Positions 8,586 to 17,532 of a stretch of 64,000 nucleotides of DNA are shown piece after piece. A model generated the notes under the pieces. It searched no databases and was not told the DNA's origin. It saw only the letters and a program-made list of their open reading frames with translations. The DNA comes from Dyadobacter alkalitolerans DSM 23607 (GTDB lineage Bacteria; Bacteroidota; Bacteroidia; Cytophagales; Spirosomataceae): NCBI RefSeq assembly GCF_000428845.1, contig NZ_AUAS01000005.1:248001-312000 (forward strand). Direction: 5' to 3'. The position numbers were made by a program, and so were the translations under genes. Positions within the stretch are counted from its first letter, which is position 1; each line of letters begins with the position of its first letter.

Positions 8586-9539
8586 CTACTTAGCCGCGGC
8601 GCGTTGCAGCCGGTCGTTGATTGCCAGGCCTAAACCATTCATTGGGACTCGCTCTGCCCTGATCTGTTCAATAGGCAATGTATCCAGCTCTCGCAGAAAC
8701 GCAAACAAATTATGAGCCGCTTCCTTCATATCGCCGCTTTTGCTTAAAATTCGCTGATATTCCGGATCAATGTTTTCCAAATACTGATCAAAAAGCAAAT
8801 AGCCCGTCAGCTTGTCTTCACTGGCCGGAAATGTTTCTCGCTCCTGGAGATATAGCGGTTTCCTGGGCGCATAGTGGCTTTTCAACATTCCCGGTGCTTT
8901 AGGATTTGATGAAGAATGTGGCATGAGCTTTACTTTTCCGACAACCGCTTCAATCTCCTCCACCGCTAAACCGCCTAAACGATAAACCACAGGCTCATCA
9001 TTCTCAAAACCCACAATTGTTGACTCAATGCCTACCTCACTTTCACCTCCATCCAATATATAGGGTATCTTTTCTCCCAATTGCGCATTCACATGGCCAG
9101 CATTCGTAGGGCTAATGTAGCCAAAAGGATTGGCACTTGGCGCAGCCAGCGGAAATGGCAGTGTTTGTAACAAATCCAGCAGCAAAGGATGATTGGGAAT
9201 GCGGACCGCAACATTATCCAGGCCCGACGTTACCAGATCAGGAATAGCCGGATTTTTGGGAAGCAGCAAGGTTAGCGGACCGGGCCAGAATTTTGCTGCC
9301 AGCAGCCCTGCTTTTACCGGAAAATCCAAAATGTAATGTTCAACTTTCTCCAACGAATCCGTGTGAATGATCAGTGGATCAAAGGCCGGCCGGTTTTTCA
9401 CCTCGAAAATTGACAGTACCGCACTGTCATTCAATGCATTACCGGCTAATCCATAAACCGTTTCGGTAGGAATAGCCACCAATTCCCCTTTAATGAGGAA
9501 TTCTTTTGCAACTTCAATATCGTTTCCGGTAATCGCCAA
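8586..9539 (-). CDS. sua5: L-threonylcarbamoyladenylate synthase (Sua5 type)
   Basis: 317 residues, the long Sua5 form: an N-terminal YrdC domain (about 1-205) and a C-terminal Sua5 domain (from about 215, SNPKAPGMLKSHYAPRKPLY). It makes threonylcarbamoyl-AMP from threonine, bicarbonate and ATP for the t6A37 modification of ANN-decoding tRNAs. The YrdC motifs AIPTETVYGLAGNA and PLAAPSANPFGYISPTNAGH are intact. A good promoter lies just upstream (9563-9593), giving a short leader. The stop is immediately next to the REP-like cluster. Confidence 0.95.
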   Translation of the reverse strand: MAITGNDIEVAKEFLIKGELVAIPTETVYGLAGNALNDSAVLSIFEVKNRPAFDPLIIHTDSLEKVEHYILDFPVKAGLLAAKFWPGPLTLLLPKNPAIPDLVTSGLDNVAVRIPNHPLLLDLLQTLPFPLAAPSANPFGYISPTNAGHVNAQLGEKIPYILDGGESEVGIESTIVGFENDEPVVYRLGGLAVEEIEAVVGKVKLMPHSSSNPKAPGMLKSHYAPRKPLYLQERETFPASEDKLTGYLLFDQYLENIDPEYQRILSKSGDMKEAAHNLFAFLRELDTLPIEQIRAERVPMNGLGLAINDRLQRAAAK

Positions 9540-9562
9540 AATGGGTGCTGTTTTTCAAAATG

Positions 9563-9593
9563 CAAAAGTACGGCGATGATTGTTAAGAGCAAA
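9563..9593 (-). promoter_or_regulatory. Bacteroidota-type promoter of sua5
   Basis: On the minus strand, TTTG (9593-9590), a 19-nt spacer and TACTTTTG (9570-9563) match the -33/-7 consensus. Transcription would begin near 9556, about 17 nt before the ATG. Confidence 0.75.
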
Positions 9594-9716
9594 TGTTGGG
9601 GCGAGTCATTTAGATTGTTTTTAAATAACCTTTAAAATTGAGATTGCAGACTACTGGTATATAATCCGTGTTTATATTTATTGATTAAATAGCATTTCTA
9701 AACTACCCTTTTTACT

Positions 9717-11456
9717 ATGTTTCAAATCAAAGAACAACCTGCTGTTTTTGACGTCTGTATCATTGGCTCAGGAGCGGGAGGTGGAATGGCAGCACTTCAA
9801 CTTGCCCAACAGGGAGCCAAAGTGGCGCTTTTGGAGGCAGGTGGATATTTCGATCCTGCTGATCCTAAATATATTACGCAGCTCAAATGGCCATATGAAT
9901 CGCCACGCCGCGGTGCTTCCAACCACCGTCCGTTTGGGGATTTCGATGCTGCCTGGGGAGGCTGGGAACTGGAAGGGGAACCTTACACAAGAAAGAACGG
10001 AACACAATTCGACTGGTTCAGATCACGGATGCTGGGCGGCCGTACCAATCACTGGGGCCGTATCTCGTTGCGCTTCGGACCAAAAGATTTTAAAAGAAAA
10101 AGCATAGACGGACTTGGCGACGACTGGCCGATCGGTTACGACGACGTGAAGCCTTACTATGATAAAGTTGATAAGCTGATCGGTGTTTTCGGAACGGTTG
10201 AGAACATGGACAATGAGCCGGATGGTATTTTCCTTCCTCCTCCAAAGCCACGTTTGCACGAGCTTTTCATTAAGCAAGCGGGTAAGAAGGCCAATATTCC
10301 GGTTATCCCGTCCAGGCTTTCGATCTTAACTAAACCGATTAACGATCAGCGTGGGGTTTGCTTCTATTGCAGCCAGTGCTCCCGCGCTTGCCAGGCATAT
10401 GCGGATTTTTCTTCATCATCTGTGCTTTGTATCCCTGCTGTAAAAACCGGCAATGTTACATTGATCAACAATGCCATGGCACGCGAAGTGCTTACCGATC
10501 CGGTTACAGGGCTTGCAACAGGCGTTTCTTATGTTGACAGTCAAAAGCTTACTGAGCATACTATTAAGGCAAAAGTTGTTGTTCTTGCTGCAAGCGCTGG
10601 GGAATCTGCAAGGCTGCTATTGAACTCAAAATCAGACAGACACCCTAACGGACTTGCGAATTCAAGCGGCGTAGTAGGAAGATATCTGCACGATTCAACG
10701 GGTGCTTCACGCGGCGCATTCCTTCCCCATTTGATGGACAGAAAGCGTTATAACGAGGATGGTGTAGGCGGAATGCACGTGTACACGCCTTGGTGGCTGG
10801 ACAACAAAAAACTGGATTTCCCAAGAGGTTACCACATTGAATACGGCGGCGGAATGGGCATGCCTAGCTACGGATTCGGTGCAGGAATTGAAAATATGAA
10901 CGGAAAATATCCGACAGCGGCAGGTGTTACCAAGCCAGCAGGTGGATATGGTTCGTCATTGAAAGAGGATTACCGTCGTTTCTACGGAGCATATGTAGGT
11001 ATGGCCGGTCGTGGAGAAGCGGTTCCTAATTTTGATAACTACTGCGAAATTGACCCGAATGTGGTTGATAAGTTTGGTATTCCGGTGCTCCGTTTCCACT
11101 ACAAATGGACGGATTACGAGATCAAACAAGCAAAACACATGCATGATACTTTCGAAGAGATCATTCATGCATTGGGTGGCGTTGCGAGTGGAACCAAGCC
11201 TGGCGCGGACACCAATTACGGCATTGCAGCTCCGGGTCGTATCATTCACGAAGTAGGAACGGTGCGCATGGGTAATGATCCCAAAACCTCTGCGTTGAAC
11301 AAGTTCTCACAAGCGCACGACGCGAAAAACGTGTTTGTGGTAGATGGTGGTTCTTTTGTATCCCAAGCGGATAAAAACCCAACCTGGACCATTCTGGCGC
11401 TTTCTATGAGAGCATCGGAATATATCACAGAGCAGGTTAAACAGAAAAATATCTAA
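9717..11456 (+). CDS. GMC family FAD-dependent dehydrogenase, catalytic subunit with Cys cluster
   Basis: 579 residues. The N-terminal FAD-binding motif (GSGAGGGMAA) begins at residue 18, and the C-terminal GMC_oxred_C domain carries HEVGTVRMG and NPTWTILAL. GMC enzymes oxidise alcohols, mostly sugars or polyols. Cysteines 215, 218, 221 and 225 (CFYCSQCSRAC) include the C-x5-C-x3-C spacing that I recall for the 3Fe-4S cluster of bacterial FAD-glucose dehydrogenase. Electrons would then leave through the cluster rather than to oxygen. The small subunit gene follows 28 bp later; no multihaem cytochrome subunit is next to it. There is no signal peptide on this subunit. The true substrate is unknown. 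Confidence 0.9.
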   Translation: MFQIKEQPAVFDVCIIGSGAGGGMAALQLAQQGAKVALLEAGGYFDPADPKYITQLKWPYESPRRGASNHRPFGDFDAAWGGWELEGEPYTRKNGTQFDWFRSRMLGGRTNHWGRISLRFGPKDFKRKSIDGLGDDWPIGYDDVKPYYDKVDKLIGVFGTVENMDNEPDGIFLPPPKPRLHELFIKQAGKKANIPVIPSRLSILTKPINDQRGVCFYCSQCSRACQAYADFSSSSVLCIPAVKTGNVTLINNAMAREVLTDPVTGLATGVSYVDSQKLTEHTIKAKVVVLAASAGESARLLLNSKSDRHPNGLANSSGVVGRYLHDSTGASRGAFLPHLMDRKRYNEDGVGGMHVYTPWWLDNKKLDFPRGYHIEYGGGMGMPSYGFGAGIENMNGKYPTAAGVTKPAGGYGSSLKEDYRRFYGAYVGMAGRGEAVPNFDNYCEIDPNVVDKFGIPVLRFHYKWTDYEIKQAKHMHDTFEEIIHALGGVASGTKPGADTNYGIAAPGRIIHEVGTVRMGNDPKTSALNKFSQAHDAKNVFVVDGGSFVSQADKNPTWTILALSMRASEYITEQVKQKNI

Positions 11457-11484
11457 CATTGGAACACAGTTTCAAATCATAACT

Positions 11485-12120
11485 ATGAAACGTCGAGATA
11501 CATTAAAAGCATTAACGCTCAGTTCATTGGGGATAACGGCATTGAGCCCGCAGGTTGCCCTCGCTGAACAAAGAGAACTTGATATCCAAACACCCCCGGA
11601 AACCCCGCTTAAAATTCCAGGTGGACGCACAAAGGAAGAAGCGATCAGGGACGCCAAATTAATGAAGGAAAAATTCCTAACAGCGGCAGAACTGGCAACC
11701 ATTAAAGTGCTGGTAGACATCATCATTCCAGCCGACGATAAATCGGGCAGCGCGTCACAAGCCGGTGTGCCGGATTTTATCGAATTCATTGTGAAGGATA
11801 TGCCTCAAAACCAGGTTCCTTTGCGTGGTGGATTGAAATGGCTGGAACTGGAATCCAACAAAAGATTCAAAAAAGGCTTCACACTATTGACCAAAGCGCA
11901 GCAATTGCAGATTGTAGACGATATTGCATATCCTGAAAAAGCGAAACCATTACACAGCCAGGGTGTTGCCTTCTTCAATCTCATGCGGAATTTAACGGCA
12001 TCTGGTTACTATACATCCAAAATTGGCATTGCTGACCTGGGTTATATGGGTAACACGCCAAATGTGTGGGAAGGTGTTCCTGCGGATGTTTTAAAGCAGT
12101 ATGGTTTGAGTTACGAGTAG
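11485..12120 (+). CDS. Gluconate 2-dehydrogenase subunit 3 family protein
   Basis: 211 residues. The N-terminus has a twin-arginine look (KRRDTLKALTLSSLGITALS, then an AxA-type site near residue 28), which suggests Tat export of the folded pair with the GMC subunit riding along. The remaining sequence (LTAAELATIKVLVDIIIPAD, GVPDFIEFIVKD) is typical of the gluconate dehydrogenase small subunit. It follows the GMC gene by 28 bp, so the two form an operon ending at the hairpin at 12137. Confidence 0.9.
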   Translation: MKRRDTLKALTLSSLGITALSPQVALAEQRELDIQTPPETPLKIPGGRTKEEAIRDAKLMKEKFLTAAELATIKVLVDIIIPADDKSGSASQAGVPDFIEFIVKDMPQNQVPLRGGLKWLELESNKRFKKGFTLLTKAQQLQIVDDIAYPEKAKPLHSQGVAFFNLMRNLTASGYYTSKIGIADLGYMGNTPNVWEGVPADVLKQYGLSYE

Positions 12121-12136
12121 CATTTGATTTTATAGT

Positions 12137-12172
12137 AAAAGGCCCGATTACTTCACAGTAACCGGGCCTTTT
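12137..12172. terminator. Bidirectional terminator after the GMC operon
   Basis: AAAAGGCCCG pairs with CGGGCCTTTT, extended by TTAC/GTAA around a short loop with one A-C mismatch. It has T-tracts in both directions and serves the small-subunit gene and the convergent ABC-F gene. Confidence 0.85.
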
Positions 12173-12192
12173 CATTTATAGTAACTTTGCTT

Positions 12193-13806
12193 TTAGTAAA
12201 GCTTCTGACGCTGTTGCTTCACAGTTTCGTCTTTCAGGAATTCGTCGTAAGACATTAGTTTATCCAAAATTCCTTTCGGCCCGATTTCAATGATCCTGTT
12301 CGCGATAGTATGAACGAATTGGTGGTCATGGGAATAGAACAAAAGACAACCGGAGAAATCAATCAGGCCATTGTTCAATGCCGTAATGGATTCAAGGTCA
12401 AGGTGGTTGGTAGGGTCATCCAAAATCAATGCATTAGCTCCCGATAACATGGTTCTGGAAAGCATACAACGCACTTTTTCACCTCCCGACAGCACTTTCG
12501 CTTTCTTTAAAGATTCTTCACCCGAGAAAAGCATTCTTCCCAAAAATCCGCGGATAAAGCTTTCGTCCTTCTCCTCAGAATATTGACGAAGCCAGTCAAC
12601 CAGATTCAGATCGACGTCAAAAAACGAAGTCGGATCTTTTGTGAAATATGACTTGGTGATGGTAACGCCCCAGGTGTAAGTTCCTTTGTCCGCCTTTTGT
12701 TCTTCATTGATAATATCAAAGAAAGAGCTGATTGCCATCACATTGCGGCTCACGAACGCTATTTTGTCCCCTTTATTTACATTGAAACTAACATTTTCAA
12801 AAAGCTTTGTTCCGTCATCAGCCGTTTTTGACAAACCTTCAACACGCAGAAGCTGATCGCCAACTTCCCTTTCAGATTTGAAAGCGATATATGGATATTT
12901 ACGCGAAGACGGCTTAATGTCATCAATGGTAAGCTTATCCAACAGTTTGGCTCGGGAAGTTGCTTGCTTGGATTTCGAAGCATTAGCACTAAATCTCCTG
13001 ATGAAATCCTCTAATTCCTTGCGCTTATCCTCGGATTTCTTGTTCTGGTCCTGACGCTGCTTCAAAGCAAGCTGGCTGGACTCGTACCAGAAAGAATAGT
13101 TACCCGAGAACATCTGCACTTTGCTGAAATCAATGTCGACCACATGCGTACAAACCTCATCCAGGAAGTGCCTGTCGTGGGAAACAACGATCACGGTGTT
13201 TTTGAAATCGGCAAGGAAGTTTTCCAGCCAGAGCACCGTTTCAACATCAAGGTTGTTGGTAGGCTCATCCAGAAGCAGCACGTCCGGATTTCCAAAAAGC
13301 GCCTGCGCAAGTAAGACCCGCACTTTATCATTAGCATTCAGATCGCCCATTGTGGCAGAATGCTGCTCTTCCGTAAGGCCTAGTCCGCTCAATAATTGCG
13401 CAGCTTCGGTTTCAGCTTCCCAACCATTCAAGTCAGCGAATTCGGCTTCCAGATCGGCTGCTTTTTCACCATCGGCATCTGTAAATTCTTCTTTTTCATA
13501 AATCGCCTCGCGCTCCTTCATAATCTTGTAAAGGCGCTCATGGCCCAGGATCACCGTATCCATCACAGTATATGCATCGAATTCGAACTGATCCTGTTTC
13601 AGGAAAGTCATCCTTTCCCCGGGGTTCATGCTTACATTGCCTGTCTGCGGTTCTATTTCGCCCGAAAGGATCTTCAAGAATGTAGATTTCCCAGCGCCAT
13701 TCGCTCCGATCACACCATAACAATTGCCGGGAACAAACTTTATATTTACCTCGTCGAATAATACCCTTTTGCCGTATCGCAATGATACGTTCTGAACCGT
13801 AATCAT
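12193..13806 (-). CDS. ABC-F family ATPase (YbiT-like)
   Basis: 537 residues, two ABC domains and no membrane segment: a ribosome-associated ABC-F protein of translation. Domain 1 has an intact Walker A (GANGAGKS, 34-41) and Walker B (LLLDEP, Glu181), but its signature region reads LNAND (156-160). Domain 2 has lost Walker A (SRNVMAISS at 353-361) and carries Asp464 where a catalytic Glu is usual (ILDDPTNHLD), yet keeps the LSGGE signature (439-443). One composite site should therefore work and the other should not. The linker (about 240-300) is rich in Lys and Arg. No sign links it to antibiotic resistance. Confidence 0.92.
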   Translation of the reverse strand: MITVQNVSLRYGKRVLFDEVNIKFVPGNCYGVIGANGAGKSTFLKILSGEIEPQTGNVSMNPGERMTFLKQDQFEFDAYTVMDTVILGHERLYKIMKEREAIYEKEEFTDADGEKAADLEAEFADLNGWEAETEAAQLLSGLGLTEEQHSATMGDLNANDKVRVLLAQALFGNPDVLLLDEPTNNLDVETVLWLENFLADFKNTVIVVSHDRHFLDEVCTHVVDIDFSKVQMFSGNYSFWYESSQLALKQRQDQNKKSEDKRKELEDFIRRFSANASKSKQATSRAKLLDKLTIDDIKPSSRKYPYIAFKSEREVGDQLLRVEGLSKTADDGTKLFENVSFNVNKGDKIAFVSRNVMAISSFFDIINEEQKADKGTYTWGVTITKSYFTKDPTSFFDVDLNLVDWLRQYSEEKDESFIRGFLGRMLFSGEESLKKAKVLSGGEKVRCMLSRTMLSGANALILDDPTNHLDLESITALNNGLIDFSGCLLFYSHDHQFVHTIANRIIEIGPKGILDKLMSYDEFLKDETVKQQRQKLY

Positions 13807-13834
13807 TTTAAAATAATTTTTATGAATGAAAGCG

Positions 13835-13842
13835 CAAAACTA
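13835..13842 (-). promoter_or_regulatory. Possible -7 box of the ABC-F gene
   Basis: TAGTTTTG on the minus strand, 28 nt before the ATG at 13806. No TTG lies at the usual -33 distance. Confidence 0.4.
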
Positions 13843-13886
13843 CGAAATTCAGAACGAATTCGCATGTTGAACAAACTAAAACAAAC

Positions 13887-13916
13887 GAAGCGAACCGGTG
13901 ATTACCGGTCCGCTTC
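13887..13916 (-). terminator. Terminator of the beta-propeller gene
   Basis: GAAGCG and ACCGGT pair with ACCGGT and CGCTTC around a GATT loop, with one A-C mismatch. It lies 21 nt after the stop of the minus-strand gene; the downstream T-tract is broken (GTTTGTTTTAG). Confidence 0.7.
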
Positions 13917-13936
13917 ACAGAAATATTGAAATAAGA

Positions 13937-15217
13937 TTAAGGAATAACCCGCAATGTATGGGCGCCTTTGCCAATGCTGATCATCGCACCCTGCTTTTTG
14001 AGCGAAGGCGAATCGCCTTTTGCAACTGTCCAGAATTCAACTCCGCCATTTCCTGTGCCATAAGCAAGATATTCAAACACAGAAACGGCAACATTTGAAC
14101 CATCCTTATCAAATGCGACGCTTTGCGGATAAATCCCTTCAAAAGGATAATCAGCCACTTTTGTCAGTGCGCCCGTAGGCGCTGCAACTTTATATAATGT
14201 CAGCGAAGCACCGGCTCCTGAACCTGGTTCCGTCCAGGGCGCACCGCTTTTGCCCGCATTTACAGTTACCAGCATAGAGCCGTCCGGGCTTACCGCAAAT
14301 GACCCTGTATTTGTTCCGGCAGGAACCTGCACTGCTACTTTATGTTCGATCGCGCCATCCATAGAGAAATTGACAACATGGATTTCGCCGTCTCCTGCCC
14401 CTTTTCCAGGCGCTGCGGACTTCGTATCCAGCACAAAATAATGCCTTCCATCTGCCGAGAATCTTCCAAAAGATGGCTCCGCTCCTACTTTCACAGGCTT
14501 GCCAACCATTTCCACATTCTTCAACTTTCCTGCTTCCCGGATCACTTTATAAAGTCCGACTTCATTGGAGTTGTCAAGCGTAAATGCGATGAAATCACCA
14601 GACGGATGCCAGGTAATGTCTATGATTTTATTGGTTGAGTCAATGGTTGCCGGTAAGTTCAGAACACGCGCAGGCTTGCCGTCTGCTGCTGCCTCAATAA
14701 AAACAAGCTCTTTGCCCACCTCATTGGTGGTTAAAATCAGCTCATTTTTGTTAACGTCCATGGCAATCGGTTTTTTCCCAACTGTAAATCCAAACTTAGC
14801 CTTCGGCGCTGCCAGGTTGGCAATATCCACTACGAATAACTTTTCGCCAGCCGGAAATTCAGCGGTCGCGTCTTTATATTCATTTACGCCGTCCTCAGGG
14901 CGCAGCCTGCTGTCCAGCACGAATGCCAGTGATCCGTTGGCCGGGACGGCTAATGTCTTTGAAGATGCGAGCACAGAGTTGGATACGATAGCGCTTCCCA
15001 ATCCCTTGCTTCCTCTTTCAACTGGAAATTTAATGGTTGTCAGCAGGTCTTTTGCCGTGTTGTCCCTCAACAGCTTGCCATCGACCAGCGCTGATGCTGC
15101 CATGTCGGCATCGGAAACAACGACCAAGCCCCGGGCATTAAAGTTAATGGGTGATTGGGCAATCGCCGGAACTGCTCCGAACGCTGCCAAACCAGCAAAT
15201 AATGCGACTTTTTTCAT
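13937..15217 (-). CDS. Secreted beta-propeller-like protein
   Basis: 426 residues with a clear signal peptide (MKKVALFAGLAAFGAVPAIAQ). The remainder carries blade-like repeats of the YVTN/WD-like type: DITWHPSGDFIAFTLD, FGRFSADGRHYFVLD, SFAVSPDGSMLVTVN and SVAFDKDGSNVAVSV. This points to a periplasmic or surface beta-propeller. No catalytic motif, lipobox or type IX tail is visible, so function is unknown. It stands alone, with a terminator after it and rpsT upstream behind its own terminator. The long complementary frame at 14565-15224 is not a gene. Confidence 0.8.
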   Translation of the reverse strand: MKKVALFAGLAAFGAVPAIAQSPINFNARGLVVVSDADMAASALVDGKLLRDNTAKDLLTTIKFPVERGSKGLGSAIVSNSVLASSKTLAVPANGSLAFVLDSRLRPEDGVNEYKDATAEFPAGEKLFVVDIANLAAPKAKFGFTVGKKPIAMDVNKNELILTTNEVGKELVFIEAAADGKPARVLNLPATIDSTNKIIDITWHPSGDFIAFTLDNSNEVGLYKVIREAGKLKNVEMVGKPVKVGAEPSFGRFSADGRHYFVLDTKSAAPGKGAGDGEIHVVNFSMDGAIEHKVAVQVPAGTNTGSFAVSPDGSMLVTVNAGKSGAPWTEPGSGAGASLTLYKVAAPTGALTKVADYPFEGIYPQSVAFDKDGSNVAVSVFEYLAYGTGNGGVEFWTVAKGDSPSLKKQGAMISIGKGAHTLRVIP

Positions 15218-15268
15218 AGAGTGAATTTAAGTTAAAGGTGGTTACATTATGAAAAAGGTGGTTAAACC

Positions 15269-15310
15269 AAAGAAACCTTGTAAAGGGTTTAAGCCGTACA
15301 AGGTTTCTTT
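15269..15310. terminator. 14-bp inverted repeat upstream of the beta-propeller gene
   Basis: AAAGAAACCTTGTA (15269-15282) and TACAAGGTTTCTTT (15297-15310) pair perfectly around a 14-nt loop. It lies after the rpsT terminator and 52 nt before the beta-propeller start. It could be a second terminator or a leader structure. Confidence 0.5.
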
Positions 15311-15341
15311 TTCAATCCGCAATATACGATAAAAAAAGAAA

Positions 15342-15368
15342 AGCCCCGATAACAGCGTTACCGGGGCT
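15342..15368 (-). terminator. Terminator of rpsT
   Basis: AGCCCCG/CGGGGCT plus TAAC/GTTA stem with an AGC loop. On the minus strand it runs into CTTTTCTTTTTTT, a classic intrinsic terminator. Confidence 0.9.
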
Positions 15369-15388
15369 AAAATCTTTGCTACAAAAAA

Positions 15389-15652
15389 TTATGCTGCAAC
15401 TGAAAGTGAATTAACCAATCTGGCCAATTTCGACTTCTGGTTAGAAGCTTTTTTCTTGTGGATGATGTTTTTCTTTGCCAAACGATCCAACATTGAAGAT
15501 ACAGTTTTGTAAACTTCAACAGCTACTGCCTTATCGGTCGTATCACGCAATTTCTTTATGTATGAACGTGTAGTTTTGTGTTGGTAGCGATTACGCAAAC
15601 GCTTTGTTTCGTTAGCGCGGATTCTTTTTAATGCTGATTTATGATTTGCCAT
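15389..15652 (-). CDS. rpsT: 30S ribosomal protein S20
   Basis: 87 residues, highly basic, with the S20 start [20 protein letters not shown] and a helical body that binds 16S rRNA in the small subunit. Length and sequence are standard. It is monocistronic: a matching promoter at 15690-15721 gives a leader of about 30 nt and a strong terminator follows at 15342. Confidence 0.98.
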   Translation of the reverse strand: MANHKSALKRIRANETKRLRNRYQHKTTRSYIKKLRDTTDKAVAVEVYKTVSSMLDRLAKKNIIHKKKASNQKSKLARLVNSLSVAA

Positions 15653-15689
15653 TTTGTAATGATAATTTTCTCTTCTTCTATTCGGTTTG

Positions 15690-15721
15690 CAAAAATAGAA
15701 ATTGCTTGTTGAAATGCCAAA
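15690..15721 (-). promoter_or_regulatory. Bacteroidota-type promoter of rpsT
   Basis: On the minus strand TTTG (15721-15718), a 20-nt spacer and TATTTTTG (15697-15690). Both elements match the vegetative promoter consensus of the phylum. Confidence 0.75.
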
Positions 15722-15757
15722 TTTAGCTGTAAATATATTTGCTAAACCTTACAATAC

Positions 15758-16561
15758 TCACTTGGGCATACGTTGCACATCCGAATTCAGATATTCTTCA
15801 ATGCGGTTTTCTAATTCAGAATAAGGAATGTTGCTGTGCAGCTCGCCTTCCACAGCAAGCGAAATTTTACCTGTCTGCTCCGAAATAACGATCACGATGG
15901 CGTCCGTAGCCTCGCTCATGCCCATGGCGGCACGATGCCTGAATCCCAGCGACGATGGAACATCGATGCCGTCGGCAACCGGTAAAACACACCTGGCCGC
16001 TTTCAAAATGCCGTCCACAATGATAATAGCGCCGTCGTGCAGCTCACTATATTGATTAAATAAAGAAACCAGCAGCGGCTTGGAAACGCGGGCATCCAAT
16101 AGTTCACCCGTCTCCACAAACTTACCCAGATCGTCGCGCTTATTGATAACTATGAGTGCCCCGGTGAAATTGGCGGCGATAGTCTTGGAAGCATCCACGA
16201 TCTCTTTTAGATTTTTACCTTTCAGGTCCAGCACCGAATTGCCCATCATTTTTTTAAGCAACCCATTATTGGTATAAATGGTCGACTTACCTATAATGAG
16301 CAAAAACCGCCGGATTTCCTGCTGAAAAATCACGATCAATGCCACGGCTCCCACGCCCATGAAATATTGAAGGATAGCGGTGAGTAAGCCCAGTCCCAGT
16401 CCTTTTACCACCAGATAAAACACGTAAACAAACAGGTAACCCAGAAAAACCCGGCTCGCGATGCTTCCACGGACCAGTGTAAAAACCTGATAAAGAAGGA
16501 TGGCCACCAAAAAAACATCCAGGACGTCAGCCCAATTGACGTTTAAAAAACCCACACGCAT
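15758..16561 (-). CDS. cdaA: Diadenylate cyclase, CdaA/DacA type
   Basis: 267 residues. Three N-terminal membrane helices (about 12-75) precede the DisA_N cyclase domain, with the catalytic motifs HDGAIII and GFRHRAAMG. It condenses two ATP into the second messenger cyclic di-AMP, which controls osmolyte and cell-wall homeostasis. It follows folP by 38 bp in the same direction, an arrangement common in Bacteroidota. The C-terminus is short, without the regulatory tails of some homologues. Confidence 0.95.
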   Translation of the reverse strand: MRVGFLNVNWADVLDVFLVAILLYQVFTLVRGSIASRVFLGYLFVYVFYLVVKGLGLGLLTAILQYFMGVGAVALIVIFQQEIRRFLLIIGKSTIYTNNGLLKKMMGNSVLDLKGKNLKEIVDASKTIAANFTGALIVINKRDDLGKFVETGELLDARVSKPLLVSLFNQYSELHDGAIIIVDGILKAARCVLPVADGIDVPSSLGFRHRAAMGMSEATDAIVIVISEQTGKISLAVEGELHSNIPYSELENRIEEYLNSDVQRMPK

Positions 16562-16599
16562 AAGAAAATCAATATTATTTCGCGACTAAATTACTCTTT

Positions 16600-17448
16600 T
16601 TAATTTACACTTGAAGTAGCCATCCACAGTTTAACAGCTTCCGCAGCAGGCCTTACATCGTGCACCCGAATAATGGAAGCCCCTCGCTCCAAAGCCATTG
16701 TATTCATCACAGACGTACCATTTAATGCTTCCGCAGCGGATATGCCTAACGTTTTATAAATGGTTGCTTTCCGCGAAATGCCAACCAGAAGCGGGCAGTC
16801 CAGAAGGCTGAATGCTGACAAATGATGCATCAACTCGAAATTCTGTTCCGTATTCTTGGCAAATCCGAAACCTGGATCCACAATGATGTCCGCAACGCCC
16901 AAGGATCTCAGCTTATCTATTTTCCCTTTCAAATCTTTCAAAACATCCGGAACGACTTGATTATAAGTGGTCATCGTGCTCATCGTTTGTGGCGTTCCGC
17001 GCATATGCATTAATATGTAAGGAACGCGTAATGTGCTGACAACATCAAACATCTGATCGTCCAGAGTTCCTCCGGAAACATCATTAACGATGTGGGCACC
17101 TGTTTCTATTGCCCGCCTCGCTACTTCGGACCGAAATGTATCGACAGAAATAATCAGTTCAGGGAAATTTTTATTCAGTGGCACCACAGCCGACTCCACC
17201 CGATCCGACTCTTCGGCCGCTTTCACTTCCTTTGCACCGGGACGTGTGGAATATCCGCCAATATCGACCATCGTGGCACCCTCAGCCAGCATCTGACCTG
17301 CTTTTGATAGTAATTCATCTTCCGATCGCATCCGGCTTCCTTCGTAAAATGAATCGGGTGTAATATTGAGAATCCCCATCACGGCTGGCGTGGACAGATC
17401 GAGCAGTTTGCCCCTGATGTTGAGCGTTTTTTTGCTAACTTGCAACAT
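16600..17448 (-). CDS. folP: Dihydropteroate synthase
   Basis: 282 residues forming the TIM-barrel enzyme that joins 4-aminobenzoate to dihydropterin pyrophosphate in folate synthesis. Diagnostic motifs are MGILNITPDSFYEGSR, DIGGYSTRPGA, VSVDTFR-like ISVDTFRSEVA and IIRVHDVRP. The start at 17448 gives a short N-terminal lead (MLQVSKKTLNIRGKLLDLS) usual for the phylum. It is divergent from the DUF1599 gene and probably shares a transcript with cdaA. Confidence 0.96.
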   Translation of the reverse strand: MLQVSKKTLNIRGKLLDLSTPAVMGILNITPDSFYEGSRMRSEDELLSKAGQMLAEGATMVDIGGYSTRPGAKEVKAAEESDRVESAVVPLNKNFPELIISVDTFRSEVARRAIETGAHIVNDVSGGTLDDQMFDVVSTLRVPYILMHMRGTPQTMSTMTTYNQVVPDVLKDLKGKIDKLRSLGVADIIVDPGFGFAKNTEQNFELMHHLSAFSLLDCPLLVGISRKATIYKTLGISAAEALNGTSVMNTMALERGASIIRVHDVRPAAEAVKLWMATSSVN

Positions 17449-17532
17449 AAAATCTTGTTAAATCCAGACAAGGAAGTGATTATCAAAGTGTTTGATTTTC
17501 TTGTCTATTAAGCAGTAAACCAATTTTACGCA

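Noticed and set aside
14565-15224. 219-codon plus-strand frame opposite the propeller gene
   Set aside because: It is the complement of a well-supported gene with signal peptide and blade motifs, and its sequence (Ser/Leu/Pro-rich) has no domain.
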